Source: Magnolia sinica
Taxonomy: Eukaryota; Streptophyta; Magnoliopsida; Magnoliales; Magnoliaceae
Assembly (NCBI RefSeq): GCF_029962835.1
Contig: NC_080591.1
Span: 43,097,501 to 43,161,500, forward strand
Reading direction: 5' to 3'
Length of the DNA: 64,000 nt
Of the stretch, positions 45,601 through 57,607 are shown piece after piece. How positions within the stretch are numbered: position 1 is the first letter of the stretch; each line of letters opens with the position of its first letter. The position numbers were made by a program, and so were the translations under genes. The notes under the pieces were generated by a model. The model did no database searches, was not told the origin of the DNA, and saw only the letters and a program-made list of their open reading frames with translations.

Positions 45601-46127
45601 AATAGGTTCGCTAAATTGAAATTGGATATTAGTATGTGTAATGTGATCTGAGTTAATTGTGTTTGCTTGTACTATATTGCATGTTTTTATTTTTTACAGA
45701 TTTTTTTAAAAAAAAAAATCATAAATCAAAAGTTGCTGAAAACTGAAAAATTTTAAGGTTGCATGACCAGTGGAGTACACACTCGACCAGTCATGGTACG
45801 ACCAGTCAAGTATGTACTCGACCAGTCAGTAGCTCGGGTTTGGGGTTTTAAAAAGTGGAAAAAGTATTTTTTTTCTTCATTATCTCATGTTCTCCAACTC
45901 ACCCTTCCACGATCGGTCAAACCCACCTTCGATTGCAACTTGGTTAATGCATCTTTTTCACTTTCCTTTCGAATTTAGGATTTTTGCACTTCCATTTCCT
46001 TGCTTTTGAAGTTTATTTCAAGGTTTCTAGTGATTTCTTTGGTTATCTTGGAAAAAATCTAATTTGTGTGAAACCCTCCATTCCTTTCTTGTATTCTTTC
46101 TGTGCATCTTGAAATGAAAGCTTGAAA
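45600..46127 (+). other. Spacer after copia-1 pol
   Basis: AT-rich non-coding DNA. 45763-45832 contains four GACCAGTCA-type words (CACTCGACCAGTCATGGTAC, TACTCGACCAGTCAGTAGC) that echo the LTR tract at 52200-52560. The rest up to the L2 target site shows no domain. Confidence 0.6.
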
Positions 46128-46594
46128 TAAGATGTAAGAACCGTATCCTAGTCCGTACTGTTCCGTCGACTCCCGCGATCCTTCCCATCGAATTTCGACA
46201 ACCTACAACCTATAATCGATGTTTACGCATGATCCTAAGTCACATCTTGTAGATTTAAGTCAGCTTAATCTGAGACTTATACCATTGTGACCGCACTGTC
46301 GCCACGGTTCCAACGTCGTGTCTAGCATACCAATCTGATACCCTAGCAGGGAGATGTGGGTCAGTGTTTATTTAGAAGAAAACACCGCGAGTTTACAATC
46401 CCAAGAGAATCTTTACAACATATCATCAATTAATCAATCAATCAATAAATCACCCCATGTTAAGTACACACACCCTTGCTTTCTTTCTCCTCAAGTCAAG
46501 CAACCACCAAGTCAACTCTTAAGTTAAGTACACCATTACCTCACATCCATCACTCACCTCACATCCATCACCCATCACTCTCTCTCCTTACAAC

Positions 46595-46597
<3 letters not shown>

Positions 46598-46637
<40 letters not shown>
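46598..46637. repeat. (CT)n microsatellite
   Basis: About 20 CT units in L2, within the 5' part that in L1 holds only short CT runs. Confidence 0.95.
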
Positions 46638-46643
<6 letters not shown>

Positions 46644-47079
46644 CACAATTTCCAAGCAACAAAGAGAGCAAAAGAGTGAACGTCCAAGCCTCCATGTGAG
46701 AAAAGAGTGAGTTGTGTAGCCCACTTCCTCTCCCAAAAACCTTCATCTTAGCCGTTCATTTCTTATCTTCCACCATCAAAGTGAAGCACAAGGAGACCGG
46801 CATTCCATCGAACTAAGAAGATCGAACGGTGGGTGCTTTATAGGCTAGATTTTTCATGTTTTGATGATGGGCTAAGTGAGGCCTATCGATTGATGGTATG
46901 GATCTCATTTTAGACCCTAGGTGTGGCTGATGGCCCATCTTGATTCTCATGATTGTTCCATAATGGAGTCATTCTCCCTAGACCCCATCATGATGTTTAT
47001 ATTCCTGGCATAAATAGAGGTTATCTAGACCTTCCATTTTGGTGGAGAAGAAATCTCCACCGTTGATCTTTAATATGGT

Positions 47080-48425
47080 GGGCCCACATATATTGGGACC
47101 CACTTGATGTATGATTGAATGCAAGAGAGGGCTCATAGTGGCGTAGCCCTCCATCACACGTGTCCCTTTTTCTCTCTCTCCCTCCCTTTTTCATTTATTT
47201 TTATTGGTGTGATGATGTGGCTGTGTGGCCCACCTGGATGAACCCCATCTTGATGTATGTATTACCTACACCACCCAACCATTTTTTTGGTGTGGCCCAC
47301 GTCTATAAGTGGAGCCCACTTAAAATGTATGTGTTATGCCCAAATCATCCAGCATCCAAGGACGTTGGACGTGAATTGGAAAAAAAAACCAGAAATATTA
47401 ACTTGATTCAGAAGCCTTGGAGAGGGCTGTCCATGTAGGCCCCACCTTGATGAATGGATTTAATCCGCAATATCCATTCTATTCCCCAGCTGATTTTAGA
47501 CGTTGTGCTAAAAAATGAACCCAATCTGACTGTCTGGTGGGCCATAGTATAGGAAACAATATTGTTACCATTGAAAGCCACTCCGACTTTTCTATATGCC
47601 AAAACATACCACATATTGGGATTGATTGGTCTGTCTTGAGCCATGAAATGCAATGACTGGAGTGAATTTTGCTGATGCGGGCCCCACCTGTGAAAAACTT
47701 CAGAAAAATAAGTTTTCAAAAAAAATTTATAACATATATAAGCAGCAACGCAGGACGCTGCTGCACCGTGGACAAAGAGGTAGGGACCCACGGTCCCAGT
47801 CGTGGGCCCCACAATGATGTATGTTTATCACCCACATCGTGCATTTGGTGGCCCCTTTAGGGCAGTAAGTCCCCTCCAAAAATCAGCCGTATTTGGAGCT
47901 CGGGTGACCCACACCACAGGAAACAATGGGATTGGACGTCTGCCTTTGAAACCCTTTTGGGTATCACAGAAGTTTTGGATCACTTGAAATTTATTTTTCC
48001 TGTTCATCTGGGTCTGTGTGACCTCGTCAATGGATTGGATGGATAACAAACGTTATAGTGGGCCCCACGTGGGACTCACCAATGATGCAAGTGTTTTATT
48101 CACACCACCATCTAGTGGTATGGATGGTGGGACCCCCAATGATGTGTGTTTTATTCACACCACCATCCCGTGGTGTGGACGGTGGGACCCACCATAATGC
48201 ATGTGTTGCATCCAATCTGTCCAACCATTTTGAAAGCTTATTTTAGGGCTTGAGACTAAAAATAAGGCAAATCTAGGATTAGGTGGACCACGCTATAGAA
48301 ATCAGTGGGTTTGACCATCCACCATTAAAACCCCTTTCAGGTCATTGTGACCTTATGATCAGATTGGATGAGAAATAAATGTTATCGTGGGCCTTAGGAA
48401 TTTTAATGGTGGGAATCATTGTCAC
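47080..48425. repeat. GGGCCCACC-type repeat block in L2
   Basis: GTGGGCCCACATAT, GCGGGCCCCACCTGTG and GTGGGCCCCACGTGGGA, with CACACCACCATC repeats at 48100-48190 (two units of a CACCACCATC...GGTGGGACCC word). It is homologous in content to the L1 block. Confidence 0.6.
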
Positions 48426-48429
48426 CACT

Positions 48430-48690
48430 TATCTTAGGCATGGCCCATTTGATGTGCATGGGGCCCAATTGGTGTGGCCTATTTGATGTGCATGGGGCCC
48501 AATTGGTGTGGCCCATTTGATATACATGTGGCCCATTTGCCATATGAGGGCCCATTGTGATGTATTCAAAGGCCCATGGGATATGACCCATCGCAATGTA
48601 CATAAGGCCCATTGATGTGGCCCATTTGATGTATCTAAGGCCCATGGGTCGAAGCCCAGAGAGATGTATATAGGTCCATTGCAATGTCTG
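48430..48690 (+). repeat. About 35-bp minisatellite in L2, about 7 units
   Basis: Units such as GGCCCATTTGATGTGCATGG plus GGCCCAATTGGTGT are homologous to the L1 array at 15693-16260, which has roughly twice as many. Confidence 0.8.
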
Positions 48691-50155
48691 ATTTCATCGT
48701 GGTATATATAATGATGTTTATGGCGGGTTGTGCCTTGGGAACAATGTTGGTTTGACATCCACATTATAAGAATAATGTTGGTTAAATGTCCACATTATAA
48801 CTCTCCCTATGGCCCATTGATAGGCCCGTACTTATTGTGTGTAGGCTGTCTAGGCCCATCTGCGTTGTAAGGATAGTTCATTAATTTATAACATGCTTAG
48901 TATAATTCCATGATTCATGCCCATACGCATCATATGTATGCTTGATATGAGGAATGTTTGATCATAGCATAAGTCGTTGGGCTGAGACATTTACGAGACT
49001 CCTTATGAGACGGAGTGCCTCACATGATCGCGTGGTATAGGCGAGATTGCTGCATGATTGTACGGTGTGACTCATGCATATTGCATATGTGTGACTTGAT
49101 CATTGTACGCCCTAGCGATATCAGGCCATGGCTGCACATGCACATCGTTGATGGCCATATCGGATACCGAAAATACTTGGTTCTAGCACTGTGGGCACTT
49201 AGGATGTCTTCGGGTGAAAATTCCAGAACCTTTTTAGTACTAGGAGCTACTCCAACATTTAGACAGAGTAGATACACGAGCACCCGAGTGCCAAATACCA
49301 GTAGGTCGCATCTCCCACTGTGTCATGGTCGGTTGGAAGGGGGTGTGGCCTTATCTGCCTGAGTAAGGGGGTTATAAGTTAGGCTGAGTTTGACCAGCTC
49401 ACAAATGAGTCCACCATCGATGAGCCGAGTAGGTGTTGGCAGACTACTGGTCAGGCAAATAGTGAGGTCTATTCTGCTCGCTGGGCTGTGTGGCTAGTGA
49501 GGCGGCATTCAGTGTGGAGTGTACCAGACCCCGGTAATATCCCAGAGAAGAACTGTACTAATATGTGTACTTGATGAGTACTGGCATGCTTGTTTTGTAT
49601 CTCGCATATGACATTTGGCTGCATAGGCCTCGCATTGCATGGCCTTGGTATGACTGATAGCATTCATGCCTTGCATCACATAGCTTTGGTACAGCTGATA
49701 GCATTCATGGACTTACCGCATATTCTGTATTACTTTGATATTGTACACTTGGTGCTTGCCTTGCATACACAGTTACACCACCCTCTAAGTTTTTATAAGC
49801 TTATGCACAACCATTGCGCACAGGTGGCCTTGGATCGCAGTAGCGTTGAGGCAGGAGCTCACATTAGATCATTTTGGAGTTTTTAACCACCATGTATTTC
49901 CCTTTTCGCATTGTACTTAAAGTTTTTGATATAGTGAATATGTGGTGATGTTATTTTGTGACTTGGTTATGCTTGTGGTTATGCTCCATTACAAAAAAAA
50001 TCATACTAAAAATCCTTCTTGTAGGATCCCAGGATCGTAATGGGGCATGTGAGTGCCGGGATCCGAGAATGGGGCACTATGGAGGCTGTCAGCGCCGGAT
50101 TCGGTGATCAGAAATTTTATGAGCCCATTTTCTAAGTTTGGTGCATGACGTAAGA

Positions 50156-51170
50156 AGAGAACCACTCGTGGTCTTTCTTCTTCCCATTCCATACCTATTT
50201 TGGTGTGTACTCTTCAACCACCTAAAGAAGACCCGGAATATGTGCTGGGATATTTGGCTCTGGAATGTTATTGTTACGCGGATTGTCAATTCCAACCATT
50301 TGAGTCCTTTCAATATCATTCCCCTCCTTGAGGCTATAGGATGGGCTAACATATTGAATTGAGGCAGACCCACATATCGGTCCATTGCCCAGGCTATGTT
50401 TGCATGCATTAGTGATGTGTCTATTGAAAATTTAACCTTTATTATTTTGTTTCGAGAAGGTACATTTCTAGTAGATCGTCACTTGATTTCTAACTTAATG
50501 GATATTCCTATTAATGATGAAGGGATTCCAATTAACACATTGTTTAAGAGATTAAATGAATCTGAAAAATGAATGTTAACTAGAGTTTTGTGCAAGATGA
50601 ACTCGGATTGGAATTCCGGGATTGCGCTCTGATCTAATCATATGTTACCCAGATATAGAGTTCTTCGTCATATCTTTATCTCGAATGTTTACCCGAGATA
50701 TGATAACAAGACTGAATTAACTTCTTTCATGGTATGAATTCTTTGCTATGTTGTTTCTGGTATTTAAGTGTGTCCTCCATCTCTAATTTGCTATATGATA
50801 ATTCAATTTCGTCTCCATCCGGGCCATAGCGATATACCTTTGCTTATTTGATGACCACCCTTGCTATTCATTGTCTTGTGGTCATTCCTACTGGAGAAGC
50901 TCCTATTACCCATATTCATTTCAACAATTCCAACATTAACAAGTTGAATCTGAAGTTGGCTCCTGACCAAGTTGATAGGGATGCTGGAGGTGCTACTGAA
51001 GGAGGTGGAGATGAAGATACTTTTCCTCCTGATGATGTGACTATGGATAATATTTTGGCTAAATTAGAATCGATTTTGAGGCTGATCCTGATTATCAATC
51101 ATCTGTTTTTGATGAGCGGTTGAGAACCTTAGAGGAAAAGGTGAAAGGTTTGTATGTGTCCCAAGAGACT
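50156..51170 (+). pseudogene. Env-like ORF of copia-1
   Basis: In shifting frames: LSPFNIIPLLEAIGWANIL (about 50300), AMFACISDVSIENLTFIILF (about 50390), REGTFLVDRHLISNLMDIPI then NDEGIPINTLFKRLN, MLPRYRVLRHIFISNVYP (about 50640), ILCYVVSGI, VCPPSLICYMIIQFRLHPGH (about 50770), and an acidic tail (DEDTFPPDDVTMDNILAKLE, about 51010). It parallels the copia-2 ORF at 37048-37449 and fits the third ORF of SIRE-type copia elements. Whether such ORFs ever act as envelope proteins is unproven. No signal peptide is discernible, and the 5' end is displaced by solo LTR L2. Confidence 0.7.
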
Positions 51171-51734
51171 TAATTCAAATATATGCGCAAATACGTTCGG
51201 CGCATTAACAAGTGACTACATCAAATTAATCCATCTATTCCTGCTTCATCTTCTGGTTATGACTAGATTTTATTGCCAATGCTGGGTTTGTAATAACTCT
51301 TATCTTTTCTTGTGCTTGGATAATTCTTGAACATGTGTGTTTTGATGAACATGTTAGTATGCTTAACAATGATATTTGGATGTTAATTTATAGACATGTT
51401 TATGCTATTCACTCTCTTATCTCATATTCTTCTCATATCTTCTTAATTCAATCATCTATTTGTTTTTCTTTCCTTTGTCATATTGTGACAAAAGAGGGAG
51501 AATGTGGTATGGATATATTTAATGTTATATGATGATCGTTGGGGAGATATGTGATTGTAGAATTTATGGGAGTGTATTTTTTGGGGGGATATGTATTTGA
51601 TTAATACAGGTTCTACAAATCACCTCGCCTAGATTGAGGGTGAGTTGTTGTAGCATGACTGGTGCATGATTCTTTATTTAACTGGTGCATGATTCTTTAG
51701 TCAGTTTTGTCACAAATTTAACAAAGGGGGAGAT
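51171..51734 (+). promoter_or_regulatory. 3' untranslated region and polypurine tract of copia-1
   Basis: Contains ACAAAAGAGGGAGAATG at 51488-51504 and the true tract CAAAGGGGGAGAT at 51722-51734 immediately before the LTR start TGTAAATGCC. The 51300-51480 part is AT-rich, and a short Phe/Ser-rich frame there is not convincing. Confidence 0.75.
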
Positions 51735-53560
51735 TGTAAATGCCATCTTATAAATCTAGCACTCGGAGTTGTTAAATTTTGTTGTGTCAAACTACTTAGA
51801 ATCTGTATCTTGTTTTGATGAGATGGATAGATCAACTTCATGTATTGTGAGTCATCTTCGTCATCGCCAAACTTTTCTATGCATTCAAGTTGAAGAACGT
51901 TGTCGAAGTTCATGGATTACAAGTTCAAGTGCAAGAACAAAAGTTTAAGGCTCAAGTTCAAGTAGAAAGATCATTGTTACTACTTTAAAGAATCAAGAAC
52001 TCAAGCCCTAGCTCAAGCTCAAGTTCAAGATTTGGAACACAAGCTTCATGTATTTTAAGAGAATGAGTTACCGGTGTGAATGATGTTTCGATAGTTCAAA
52101 CTCACAAACAAGGTATGGATGACGATAGATTAACCATATGTTAGGTCATATTCATGACATATTTTATATGGGTCATTACATAAGTTTATAGGTCATTTCC
52201 TCGACTAGTCCTAGTCTTTGTTCGACTAGTCCAAGCACTGGCTCGACCAGAACAAGAAGTTTCTCAACAGTCTAAGATTTATTGTGAATTTTTAAAATTT
52301 TCTGTTAGACCCTCGACTAGTCGTGGAGACTACTCGACCAGTTGAGTGAACAGTGCTTGACCAGTCATGCAAGCTCAACTCAAAGTCTAGCAAGGTTTTC
52401 TGGTCCCACTCAACTAGTTAAGTGCATTGCTTGGTCAGTCGAGCAGGCCACTCAATCAATCGAGTAACAATCTTATCTTATTGCGATAGAAATTTTGAAA
52501 TGTGGTTGGTCCTTTAACTAGTCGAACCGACCCTTAGACCAGTAGAGTGAACAATATTTTCACCTATAAATAGAGGACGAATCTCAGAGTTTTTCATTCA
52601 TTTCAAGTAAAATCAAGTCATCACTCTAAGAGATAAGTTCCTGCATTTCTTAAGCTATATTGTGTTCATTTTAGATTCTCTTAAATAACGTTTTGTATTT
52701 GATTTTATGATATCCATTCAACTCTATTTCATTAAAGAAGGGAATTATGATTTTACCCTCTTTGAGATCAAAATCAAATCAAGTTAGCCCAGGTTGATTT
52801 AATCTAAAAATCATTTAGACTTAGAACCCTTTCATTTGTGAGACTGGACATTGAACATTTTTATCTACATCAGATTGGTTCTACTGGCTTCATCAGAAGG
52901 AGAATCTTCAAATAAGTACAATTTAATTTTTTGTATCTTTCATGGTTTGTGAGATTCTACCAGGAAAATCTCATTTCTGGTTTTGTCTGAGATAAACCAG
53001 AAAATCTCAAAGTGTGGTGTTTTTGTAATTGTGTGAGCCCATCTAAAAACACAATTTTGAAGGTTTTAAGGCAAACCTTGGAAAACCTTATTTGATAGTG
53101 AAAGCCAATATCCCTTGAGAGAGGATATTAGGAGTGGAGTAGTTGTGTGGCTATTTTTCAAACAGTTGGTGTACACACACGAACCACTATAATTTTCGAT
53201 GTTTGGTGGATGCTTATGGTGATATATATGTGGTGCTGAATGTTATAATTTCCTTTTATACACTTGTGGTGAATGTTGTAATAATTTAGATTATTTCATT
53301 TGCTTCCATCTAAGTTTGAGTTTTTGATACTTACAAACATTGTAGAAATCGGGTTGTCTTACCATAAACCTTGGTTTTTGGTGTAAGGTTGTCCTTAGAA
53401 CTCAGTTTGTATCAACCTCTCAATAGTTGTGCATTTGAGGTTGCTTATAATTGCGTTATCTATCTTTATTTATCGTTCTAATTTTGCATTTATTTTTTAA
53501 TTTGGCATAGTCCTATTCACCCCCCCCCCCCATAGGACTTTAAGTTTAGCCTTTTCAACA
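51735..53560 (+). mobile_element. 3' LTR of copia-1 (1,826 bp)
   Basis: Runs from TGTAAATGCC to CTTTTCAACA. It contains a tract of CTCGACTAGTC / CTCGACCAG words (52200-52560), a TATA-like CACCTATAAATAGAGGA (52561), AGGATATTAGGAGTGGAGTA (53133) and a C10 run (53521-53530). 53030-53560 is the reverse complement of 63431-64000, the LTR of copia-3, so both are one family. Confidence 0.88.
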
Positions 53561-54601
53561 TCAGGTGGGTCACACGCATCATCACAAAAAATAAGAGAGA
53601 GAGAGAGAGGAAGAGAACGGTGGTGGTGGGAGGAGCTCCACCACTATGAGCTCCCTTCATGCATGCACGTGTACATTAAGTGGGCCTTACATGGATGGCC
53701 ATACATTAGAAATTCTGGTGGGAAAATGTCATTTCCACCACATAAATCAGGGCCTAGGTGACCATACCCTATTGCATAACATAAAAACTTCATGGTAGGA
53801 TCCATGGAGATTGGTCCCACCATGGGTCGATACATGCATGATGTGATGGGCCTTAGGCCATCTCTAGGGACCAAGATGGGATCCCAACCATTGATTGGTG
53901 GGTCCCACTTGCCCCATGCTAAAGAAAATAAAGATCCATGGAAAATATGAAAGAAATAAGTCCTAAGAAGCACCCACCTAAACTTCTTCCTCCCTATGCA
54001 CCAATGCTCCTAGGAAGCTCTTTTAATGGTGGAGATGGCCTCTTGATGGTTAGATTGGTGGGGAAATTAGGTGGAAGAGGGCTGGACTTTGGGAGCTTGC
54101 TTGGACGTCCCAAGCTCTCTGTCTTGCAATGGAGGATGAAAATGAGGAAGAAAGAGGGAGGGAGAGAGATAAGAGGGAGAGAGAGGAAATGATTGTTGGC
54201 TCTCTTAGCTAGGTAATGATGATGGTGTAAGAATGCATGGCTAGCAAGCCATCATATCTTGTAAGAGGCATGGGACTATCAGTAGGGTAGGGTGATGAGG
54301 GTGACATCATCCTAATGATGGATTTCTTAGGAAAAAGCAACAACTGGAATAGGTGCGTTCCGCAAATAAGCGATCAATTACCATGATAATGCGTAGGCCG
54401 TAACTTATGATCTAAGCGTCAGATTGGCGCACAAGACACAGTGTCGGAACCGCGTTGATGGCGCGGTCACAATGGCATGGGTATCAGGTTGAGTCAGCTC
54501 AGATTTACAGGATGCGACTTAAGGTCGCGGGTCACTAGAATTTGATCGGGAGGACAGTGGGATCCTATGGAACAGCGAGATACTAGGACACAAGCCTGAC
54601 A
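53561..54601 (-). mobile_element. 3' LTR of gypsy-4, truncated (about 1.04 kb)
   Basis: On the minus strand it begins TGTCAGGCTTGTGTCCTAG at 54601, directly after a polypurine tract, and contains CCATTGTGACCGCGCCATC, homologous to the start of L1 and L2. Its left end at 53561 is cut by the copia-1 LTR just past GA repeats and a GTGGGTCACAC word, roughly where L1 enters its GGGCCCACC block. It therefore represents only the first fifth or so of a 4-6-kb LTR. Confidence 0.85.
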
Positions 54602-54614
54602 GATCTCCCCTCCT
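54602..54614 (-). promoter_or_regulatory. Polypurine tract of gypsy-4
   Basis: AGGAGGGGAGATC on the minus strand, right before the LTR start. It is preceded by FEDKIF-type codons (ATTTTGAGGATAAAATTTTT), a common end of Tekay/Del pol. Confidence 0.85.
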
Positions 54615-54639
54615 AATAAAAATTTTATCCTCAAAATTT

Positions 54640-57560
54640 ACTATCACAGAGAACAAAATAAGAAGGAAGAGAAAACATGGCATCGCATATACAGATATAT
54701 CAATCAATACAATACAAGGCATGATACAGGCACAATTAATCTACAAAAAGATGAGGATAATGCTCTCTAATCCTAGCCTCGCGAGCACTATGATGACCCC
54801 ACTGCACCTTCACTAAAGGAATGACCTTAGTCCGGAGGACCTGCTCCTTCCGATCAAGGATACAAACTGGCTGCTTAATGTAGGAAGCATCCTCATGGAC
54901 CTCAAGAGGCTACCAATCAATCATGGGAATAGTGTCTGACCCACACTTTCACAGCATCAAAACATGAAAAACATTGTGGATATCAAACAAATGAGAAGGT
55001 AAGGCAAGCTTATAAGCCATGGTGCTAATGTGCCCAGTGATCTTAAAAGGTCCAATAAATCTCGGGGCAAGCTTGCCCTTCGCTCCAAATTGAACCACGC
55101 CCTATATGGGCGAGACCTTGAGATACACTCTGTCCCTAATAGTGAACTCCAAGGGACAATGTCAGCGATCAATGAAACTCTTCTACTGGCTCTGAGCTGT
55201 GCGTATCCTCTGCCTGATGATATCGATAATCTCTGACGTCTATAGCACAAGCTCGGGGCCTAAGAGACGGTGCTCTCCAACCTTATCCCAATAATTAGGA
55301 GATTTAGATGGCCTGCCATATAAGGCCTCAAAAGGAGCCATACCAATTAACGCCTGATAGCTGTTATTATATGTGAACTCAGCCAGGCGCAAATGCTTAT
55401 CCCAGCCACCTGAGAAGTCAATCATGTAAACTTTGACAATATCCTCAAGGATCTGGTTGACCCATTCGGTCTGCGGATGATACGTGGTACTGAACTAAAA
55501 GGCAGACCTCATAGCCTTCTGGAAGCTCCTCCAAAACTAAGACATGAACTGTGGGTCTTGGTCAGAAACAATTGAGACTGGAACACCGTGAAGTCTCACA
55601 ATCTTATCAATAAACTATCTAGCAAGCTGGTCTAAGGGCCAAGTTACACAAATCATGAGAAAATGTGTCGACTTCGTCAGACGATCCATGACAACATAGA
55701 TGGCGTCATGACTGCGCTAAGTCCTCAGCAAGCCTATAATAAAATTGGTGGATATATGCTCCCACTTCCACGTTGGGACGCTCAATGGTTGCAACAGAAC
55801 TGGGGCTCTCTGATGATCGGCTTTGACACGCTGGCATGTGTCACACTCGACCACAAAACTGGTGATTTTACGCTTCATTCCCACCCAAAAATACTGACAC
55901 CACATATCACAGTACATCTTCATTGAGTTAGGGTGGATAAAAAACCTCGATCGATGTGCCTTAGTGATAAGATCTCTACACAACTCTGAATATTTGAGAC
56001 ACATAATCGGCCACTGAAGCGAAGTCCACCATCGAAACTAATCTACCAATCTGACTAACTCTTAGATGCCACATCTGTTCGATAACTCTGAAGTGACTCG
56101 TCTAACTGCTAAGCCTCGATCACCCTTACGACAAGAGAGGATTGAATCGACAGGCTTGATAATTGAACGATAGAAGATTGCAAGTCAAACTCGAAGTCAT
56201 ACGCTGTAATATCCTCGAGCATTTTCCACTCCTGAATCATCATATTTTACTATCAGGCCTTGTGGCTGACGATTGAGGGCATCCGTCACCACGTTCGCCT
56301 TGCCTAGGTGGTACTGAAGATTAAAATCATAGTCTTTTAGGAGCTCCATCCAACGTCTCTATCGCATGTTCAACTCGAACTATGAGAGGAGATAATTCAG
56401 GCTATTGTGGTCAAAGAATAGCTCAAACCTGACCCCATAGAGATAGTTCCTCCACACCTTCAGTGCAAAGATGACTGCTGCCGGCTCCAATAATGCGTAG
56501 GGTAGTTTAGCTCATGGACTTTAAGGTAGCGAGATACAAAGGCCATTGGCTTCCCATGCTGCATCAGGACAGCACCCAAACCCACATGTGAAGCATCGGT
56601 AAATATAACAAATCCTTCACTCTTAGAGGGAAGAGTGAGGACAGGAGTGAATGTGGGGTAGTCCTTCAACTCCACAAAAGCTCGCTCACACGCATCACTC
56701 CATACAAACTCTGCACCCTTCCGGGTCAACCTAGTCAGCGGTGTTGCGATACGAGAGAATCCCTCAATAAAGCGTCGATAATATCTCGATAAACCAAGAA
56801 AACTGCTGATCTCGGACACGTTCGTGGGCTAACCCCGCTGACGCACTGCATCTATCTTTGAGGGGTCCACTACGATACCATCCCTTGTCACCACATGATC
56901 GAGGAACTTCACCTGTTCCTGCCAAAACTCACACTTCTCCATCTTCACATACAGCTGGTGGGTACGAAGGGTCTGTAAGGCAATCTCCAGATGTTGCTCA
57001 TGGTCCTCGCAAGTCCTTGAATAGATCAGAATGTCATCAATGAAAACTACAACAAATTGACCAAGATAAGTATGGAAGACCTCATTCATCAACTACATGA
57101 AGACTACGGCCGCATTGGTCAGTCCGAAGGACATGACCTAAAACTCAAAGTGACCATAGCGCGTCCTGAAAGCTACCTTCGAGATGTCCTCCTCTTAGAC
57201 TCGAATCTGATGATAACCGGACCGCAGGTCAATCTTCGAAAAGAACTGTGCATCCTACAGCTAATCAAACAAATCATCAATCCTCGGGAGCGGATACATG
57301 TTCTTGATCGTGACCCGGTTAAGTTCATGGTAATCCACGCAGAGCCTCAACGAACTATCCTTCTTCCTGACGAATAGTAGTGGCTCTCCCCACAGTGAAC
57401 TGCTCGAACGAATGAAACCCAACTCACGTAACTCATCCAACTGCTACTGCAGGTCTCACAACTCCATCGGTGTCATACGATATGGGGCCTTTGAGATAGG
57501 CACGATACCAGGCATAAGATCAATATGCTAGGGCGGCGGTAATCTTGGAATCTCCTGAAA
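54640..57560 (-). pseudogene. Pol of gypsy-4 (Tekay/Del chromovirus): RT, RNase H, integrase, C-terminal region
   Basis: From right to left: RT start ([18 protein letters not shown], about 57330), DLRSGYHQIRV (about 57220), VVVFIDDILIYSRTCEDHEQ (about 57040), VKFLDHVV; RNase H region LGLSRYYRRFIEGFSRIATP, FVIFTDASHVGLGAVLMQ (56460-56819); integrase zinc region HRSRFFIHPNSMKMYCDMWC and CDTCQRVK (55800-55990), core DAIYVVMDRLTKSTHF (about 55690), WDKHLRLAEFTYNNSYQ (about 55390). Shifted frames in 54950-55235 give KLAPRFIGPFKI and FHVLML; 54790-54920 gives VRILDRKEQVLRTK-like wording of the chromodomain end. Stops occur throughout. Confidence 0.92.
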
Positions 57561-57607
57561 TACATCGAAAAAATCACAAACCAGTGGCAACTGATCAACG
57601 CTCGCTG

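Larger units (their letters stand above)
46133..50150 (+). mobile_element. Giant solo LTR L2 (4.0 kb), Tekay-type
   Basis: Starts TGTAAGAACCGTATCCTAG and ends TTTGGTGCATGACG (expected ...TGACA). The perfect 5-bp duplication TAAGA flanks it (46128-46132 and 50151-50155). It is homologous to L1 throughout in the same orientation: GACCGCACTGTCGCCACGG, the CT tract, GGGCCCACC blocks, a minisatellite and the GCGCCGGATTCGGTGATCA end. No internal element sequence is present. It interrupts copia-1. Confidence 0.92.
41638..53560 (+). mobile_element. SIRE-like Ty1/copia element copia-1, 5' truncated, split by solo LTR L2
   Basis: Order: gag (from mid-domain), protease, integrase, RT, RNase H, spacer, env-like ORF, polypurine tract and 3' LTR, the layout of the SIRE group. 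Solo LTR L2 (46133-50150) interrupts it between pol and the env-like ORF. The 5' LTR, primer site and first part of gag are missing at the junction with copia-2 at about 41638. The same family is present inverted at 58886-64000 (copia-3). All ORFs are broken. Confidence 0.85.

Noticed and set aside
57057..57377. 106-aa plus-strand ORF
   Set aside because: Antisense shadow of the gypsy-4 RT domain.
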